64,000 nt of DNA from Synchiropus splendidus. Its lineage: Eukaryota; Chordata; Actinopteri; Syngnathiformes; Callionymidae. Positions 54,001 to 64,000 of the stretch are shown here, piece after piece. A model generated the notes under the pieces. The model did no database searches. It saw only the letters and a program-made list of their open reading frames with translations, and had not been told where the DNA came from. Location: contig NC_071340.1 of the NCBI RefSeq assembly GCF_027744825.2, positions 11,482,001 to 11,546,000 on the forward strand. The letters are read 5' to 3'. The position numbers and the translations under genes were made by a program. Each line of letters starts with the position of its first letter. The stretch's first letter is position 1.

Positions 54001-55120
54001 CAGCAAAGTGGCTCGCTCAGTCAGCCATGCCATCGAGCGGTACTACAAGATCAACACCCGCCCTGGCTGCGTAGACCCCAACTCAAACAACTACAACTTC
54101 CAGGCCAACCTCGACGATGCCTCCTGCAGCGGTCCGGCCACCAACCTCAGTTTCGGCGGCATCTACCAAGCGTGTACCCCTCTCAGTGACGATGCCGCGC
54201 CCCTTTGTGATAGTTTGGCTGAAAAGAACCCAGACACCGGCGACTTCACCTGCCGCTCGCCGTACTCCTCTGTTTTCCTGAGGTCAGAGATCAGGCAGCA
54301 GGCCTACAGCCAGATAGAGTGCCACGAGGAAAGGTACCGCTGCCATTTAGTTTTTCACTGCACGCGGCAGGTGTGCCAAGACGTCTCCCACGTTCGTGTT
54401 GCCCGCATCGACACACACTGGTGCGTTGTTAATGGGGCCACTCCTGAACACTCGGGGTACCTCTTTGGCGGCTTCTACGGCCCGAATATGATAAATCCCA
54501 TCACCAACACCAAAGGCTGCCCCTCTAACTACATTGCCCTCAAGTTCCTCTCAGATGGACAAACAATCTGTATTAGCAATGAATACGAAGGCGCTAGCAA
54601 AGACGCCGTACCATTCGGGGGACTCTTCAGCTGTGAATCGGCAAACCCCCTCGCGGCACAGAGGCAGCAGTGCCCCCCGCAGTTCAGCCAACACCTGGTG
54701 TCAGTGAGTGATGGCTGCGAGATCCTCTACTGTGTGCAGTCAGGACTCTTCACCGGGGGTCAACTTCTGCCAGTCCACCTCCCACCCTTCACCAGACCTC
54801 CACTGATCAGCATGCAAGCTACGAACACTGTCATGGTGATGACAGACGGGGACAAGAACTGGGTGAGGGTTGGGGGAACCAAAATGTGGAAGCTGGCCAC
54901 ACCAGAAGAGATCGCAGCCACTTTGAAAATCATGAACCCAGGTGAGATGTCTGCTGGAGAGAAGGCTGGCGTAGCATTGGGAGTGATCGCCTTGATGGCG
55001 CTGTTGGTGGTTGCTGCAGTTCTAGTGAGGAGGAAGAGGAGGGGTATGTCAGAGTACCGGCAGATAGAGGCGACAGAGCAAGATGAGGAGAGGACTCCGC
55101 TCATTGCGCAGTCCACTTAA
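51078..55120 (+). CDS. mpeg1: MPEG1 (perforin-2), MACPF pore-forming protein
   Basis: Macrophage endosomal pore-forming effector against engulfed bacteria (family knowledge). Two coding exons, 51078-51527 and 53474-55120, joined in phase 0, give 698 aa (human 716). The start is the Met of MKAAGALLSLALVHACVSVP, a signal peptide. The MACPF domain carries YGTHVITSLDAGASLVQED, and the P2-type region follows with many cysteines (GCVDPNSNNYNF, HWCVVNG, GCPSNYIALKF, CEILYC). One TM segment lies near the end (GVALGVIALMALLVVAAVLV) followed by RRKRR. The short cytosolic tail has YRQI (YxxPhi) and ERTPLI (acidic dileucine), both endolysosomal sorting signals. The frame is intact. The 1,946-base intron holds part of a dispersed repeat. 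It converges with SMARCAD1. Confidence 0.95.
51528..53473 (+). other. mpeg1: MPEG1 intron
   Basis: Bounded by CAG|GTGAGC and CCACCACAG|GTT. Contains dispersed repeat copy B and a poly-A run of about 21 bases at 53353-53373. Open frames in the intron have no recognisable similarity. Confidence 0.8.
52595..52806 (-). repeat. dispersed repeat copy B, in the MPEG1 intron
   Basis: Reverse-complement match to 11941-12260, perfect for about 33 bases at 52773-52805 including the small hairpin, then roughly three quarters identical by eye over the following block. The repeat may extend on either side into 52000-52960, but no ends are visible. Confidence 0.6.
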
Positions 55121-56318
55121 GCAGGACTGGGTCACAGTCGATGCTGTGCTTTTTTTATTCGATAAAGCTGTACAAGGTGTGACCCACCTTTCTTTACTGC
55201 AGTCAAAAAGCTAAGCTCCGTTGTGAATCACTGTAATGTGTGGATGGTACGATTTGAGAAGGGGAGTCATCTCAGGGTTATCAATGCTGCCCTCTAGAGG
55301 TTGCTAAAAGAAGAGCTTTTTTTTTTTTCCTCAATGAGATTGTAATAGGTGATTCTACTCAGTGTCTTGCGAATGGATTTGTTCAGAACCATTAAAACTA
55401 GGAATCCATGTATTACACGCTTCCTTTCCTGACTTCAATAAACATTTATTACACCACAACACTTTGAATCCTTTGTTGCCATTATTGGCTGCTCATGAAT
55501 GCCAACATGATGCACAAGGGCAGATGATCGGTAAAAATAGAACCGCCGCTTCCCATTTCTGGCGCCCGCAAGGTGATATGTAAAAACAATTCAGCACTTT
55601 ACAGTAGCGTTGTGCATCCCATTGATTAGCTCATGAGCATATTTATGCTATCATGCACCACGATGCAAGCCAAGCTTCCTGTAGTCTTCATGCAGAAAAC
55701 AGGTGAATAGGTAAACCGTAACAATACCAAAGGTGATGGCTATAAAAACCACTACTTGTCTGTCAGCATCATATTCTTTTGTGTTCACTAAAGCGAAGCC
55801 ATTTAATACAGTTGCACCCCACTTTTCCTTGAGAATAAACCTTTATTTTAAACTGTTTACTAGAACATACAAAGGTGACTAAACACAAACACAAAAATAC
55901 AAATAAAGGTCGTACAGTTCACAAACATAGCAGCTGCTTCCAAGAACCACCGTCATTTATTTCACTTCATGTTGGGATGCAGCGGAATAAATGGACATTT
56001 GGTTTCTTGTTACATACTTTCAGAAGTCAAAAGACGGAATGATGATAAATAACTCACTTTTGCCTTCGATTGGCTTTAACACTTTGCAGGTGAAGAAACT
56101 AGCTCAGGTGAAGAAGTAATATAGTCAGCTGTGCTGAAGACTAGTTTGGCCTGTTCTCTTTAACAAGGCACAGATACTGTTGGAATCTGAGAGCGCAACA
56201 ACCTGCAAACGTAGAACTGTGCTGGATCAGTTGAACACTAACTGAGGCAGCTGAGAATTACAGTGGTTCTGTAGTCAGAATACTCAAGTTTTGCCAGAAT
56301 GAGACCGTTGTGTGCTTG
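55121..56318. other. 3' UTRs of MPEG1 and SMARCAD1
   Basis: AATAAA at 55437-55442 is the likely MPEG1 end. TTTATT near 55841 (AATAAA on the minus strand) is the likely SMARCAD1 end, so the transcripts converge without clear overlap. A CTCF-like CTCTAGAGGGCAG (minus strand, about 55286-55298) lies in the MPEG1 3' UTR. No extra gene is seen. Confidence 0.55.
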
Positions 56319-63747
<7,429 letters not shown>

Positions 63748-64000
63748 CTGATGCGAGGCAAATAATGTTGAAACATCTTAAGGAGAAGCTGGATGAAGCT
63801 GACATGGTTTGCGTTGGCGAGTTCACGGAAGTTTTGCTTACCAAGACTTCCCCTCCTCAGCTATAGCTCCATCATCAGCATTCTTTTTCGAATATTTTTA
63901 TTTGGACTTTAACAAGTTATTACGCTTAATTAATTACAACATTATTACGATGATTAATTACAACAAAAAATGTTATTTAATTTAATGTAACAGTTTGCTC
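63748..64000 (-). other. smarcad1: SMARCAD1 upstream intron/exon end unresolved
   Basis: A TCTTG|GTAAGC donor-like site at about 63838-63843 on the minus strand could close another SMARCAD1 exon. The bases before it read DDGAIAEEGKS in one frame, faintly like the end of CUE1, but the phase does not fit the next exon. Left unresolved. Confidence 0.25.

Overview
The window is nuclear DNA from a ray-finned fish, most likely a teleost. The evidence is spliced vertebrate genes with GT-AG introns and long untranslated regions, teleost-type L2-like, hAT and mariner-like repeats, and a tetraspanin of the fish Tspan36 type. I cannot name the species.

Layout from left to right: (1) the 3' two thirds of a MIER3 gene on the + strand (exons 166-3379, then about 2.3 kb of 3' UTR); (2) ELAC1 (- strand, 5655-8740), tail to tail with MIER3; (3) ME2, mitochondrial NAD(P)-malic enzyme (- strand, CDS 10498-16886, noncoding 5' exon and promoter probably near 19.3-19.6 kb); (4) MAPK4/ERK4 (- strand, CDS 21234-29029, candidate CpG-rich promoter near 32.0-32.35 kb); (5) a gene-poor stretch at 29.1-39.0 kb with a 686-bp TA-flanked MITE, a hAT-like element, L2-like LINE ends and microsatellites; (6) TSPAN36 (- strand, CDS 39826-46603); (7) an intronless linker-histone H1 gene with an arginine/serine-rich tail (+ strand, 48073-48669) behind a CpG-dense flank; (8) MPEG1/perforin-2 (+ strand, 51078-55120, one phase-0 intron); (9) SMARCAD1 (- strand, 56319-63747, 19 coding exons seen, 5' end outside the window).

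ELAC1-ME2-MAPK4 keep the order they have on human 18q21. The other genes are on different human chromosomes, so this is vertebrate linkage joined to fish-specific neighbours. The genes do not form one pathway: chromatin repression (MIER3), tRNA 3' processing (ELAC1), mitochondrial malate to pyruvate (ME2), atypical MAPK signalling (MAPK4), membrane organisation (TSPAN36), chromatin compaction (H1), phagosomal pore formation (MPEG1) and nucleosome remodelling (SMARCAD1).

I found no self-contained new system. The most unusual items are the arginine-rich orphan H1, a MAPK4 kinase with Cys in place of the conserved Arg of its P+1 loop, a one-base-loop G-quadruplex in TSPAN36 intron 1, a GC-AG intron in SMARCAD1 next to a LINE tail, a dispersed repeat shared by ME2 and MPEG1 introns, and a MPEG1 promoter carrying a perfect CLEAR-type palindrome beside myeloid-type sites. 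Exon borders were set by hand from splice signals, reading phase and remembered human proteins; no alignment program was run.
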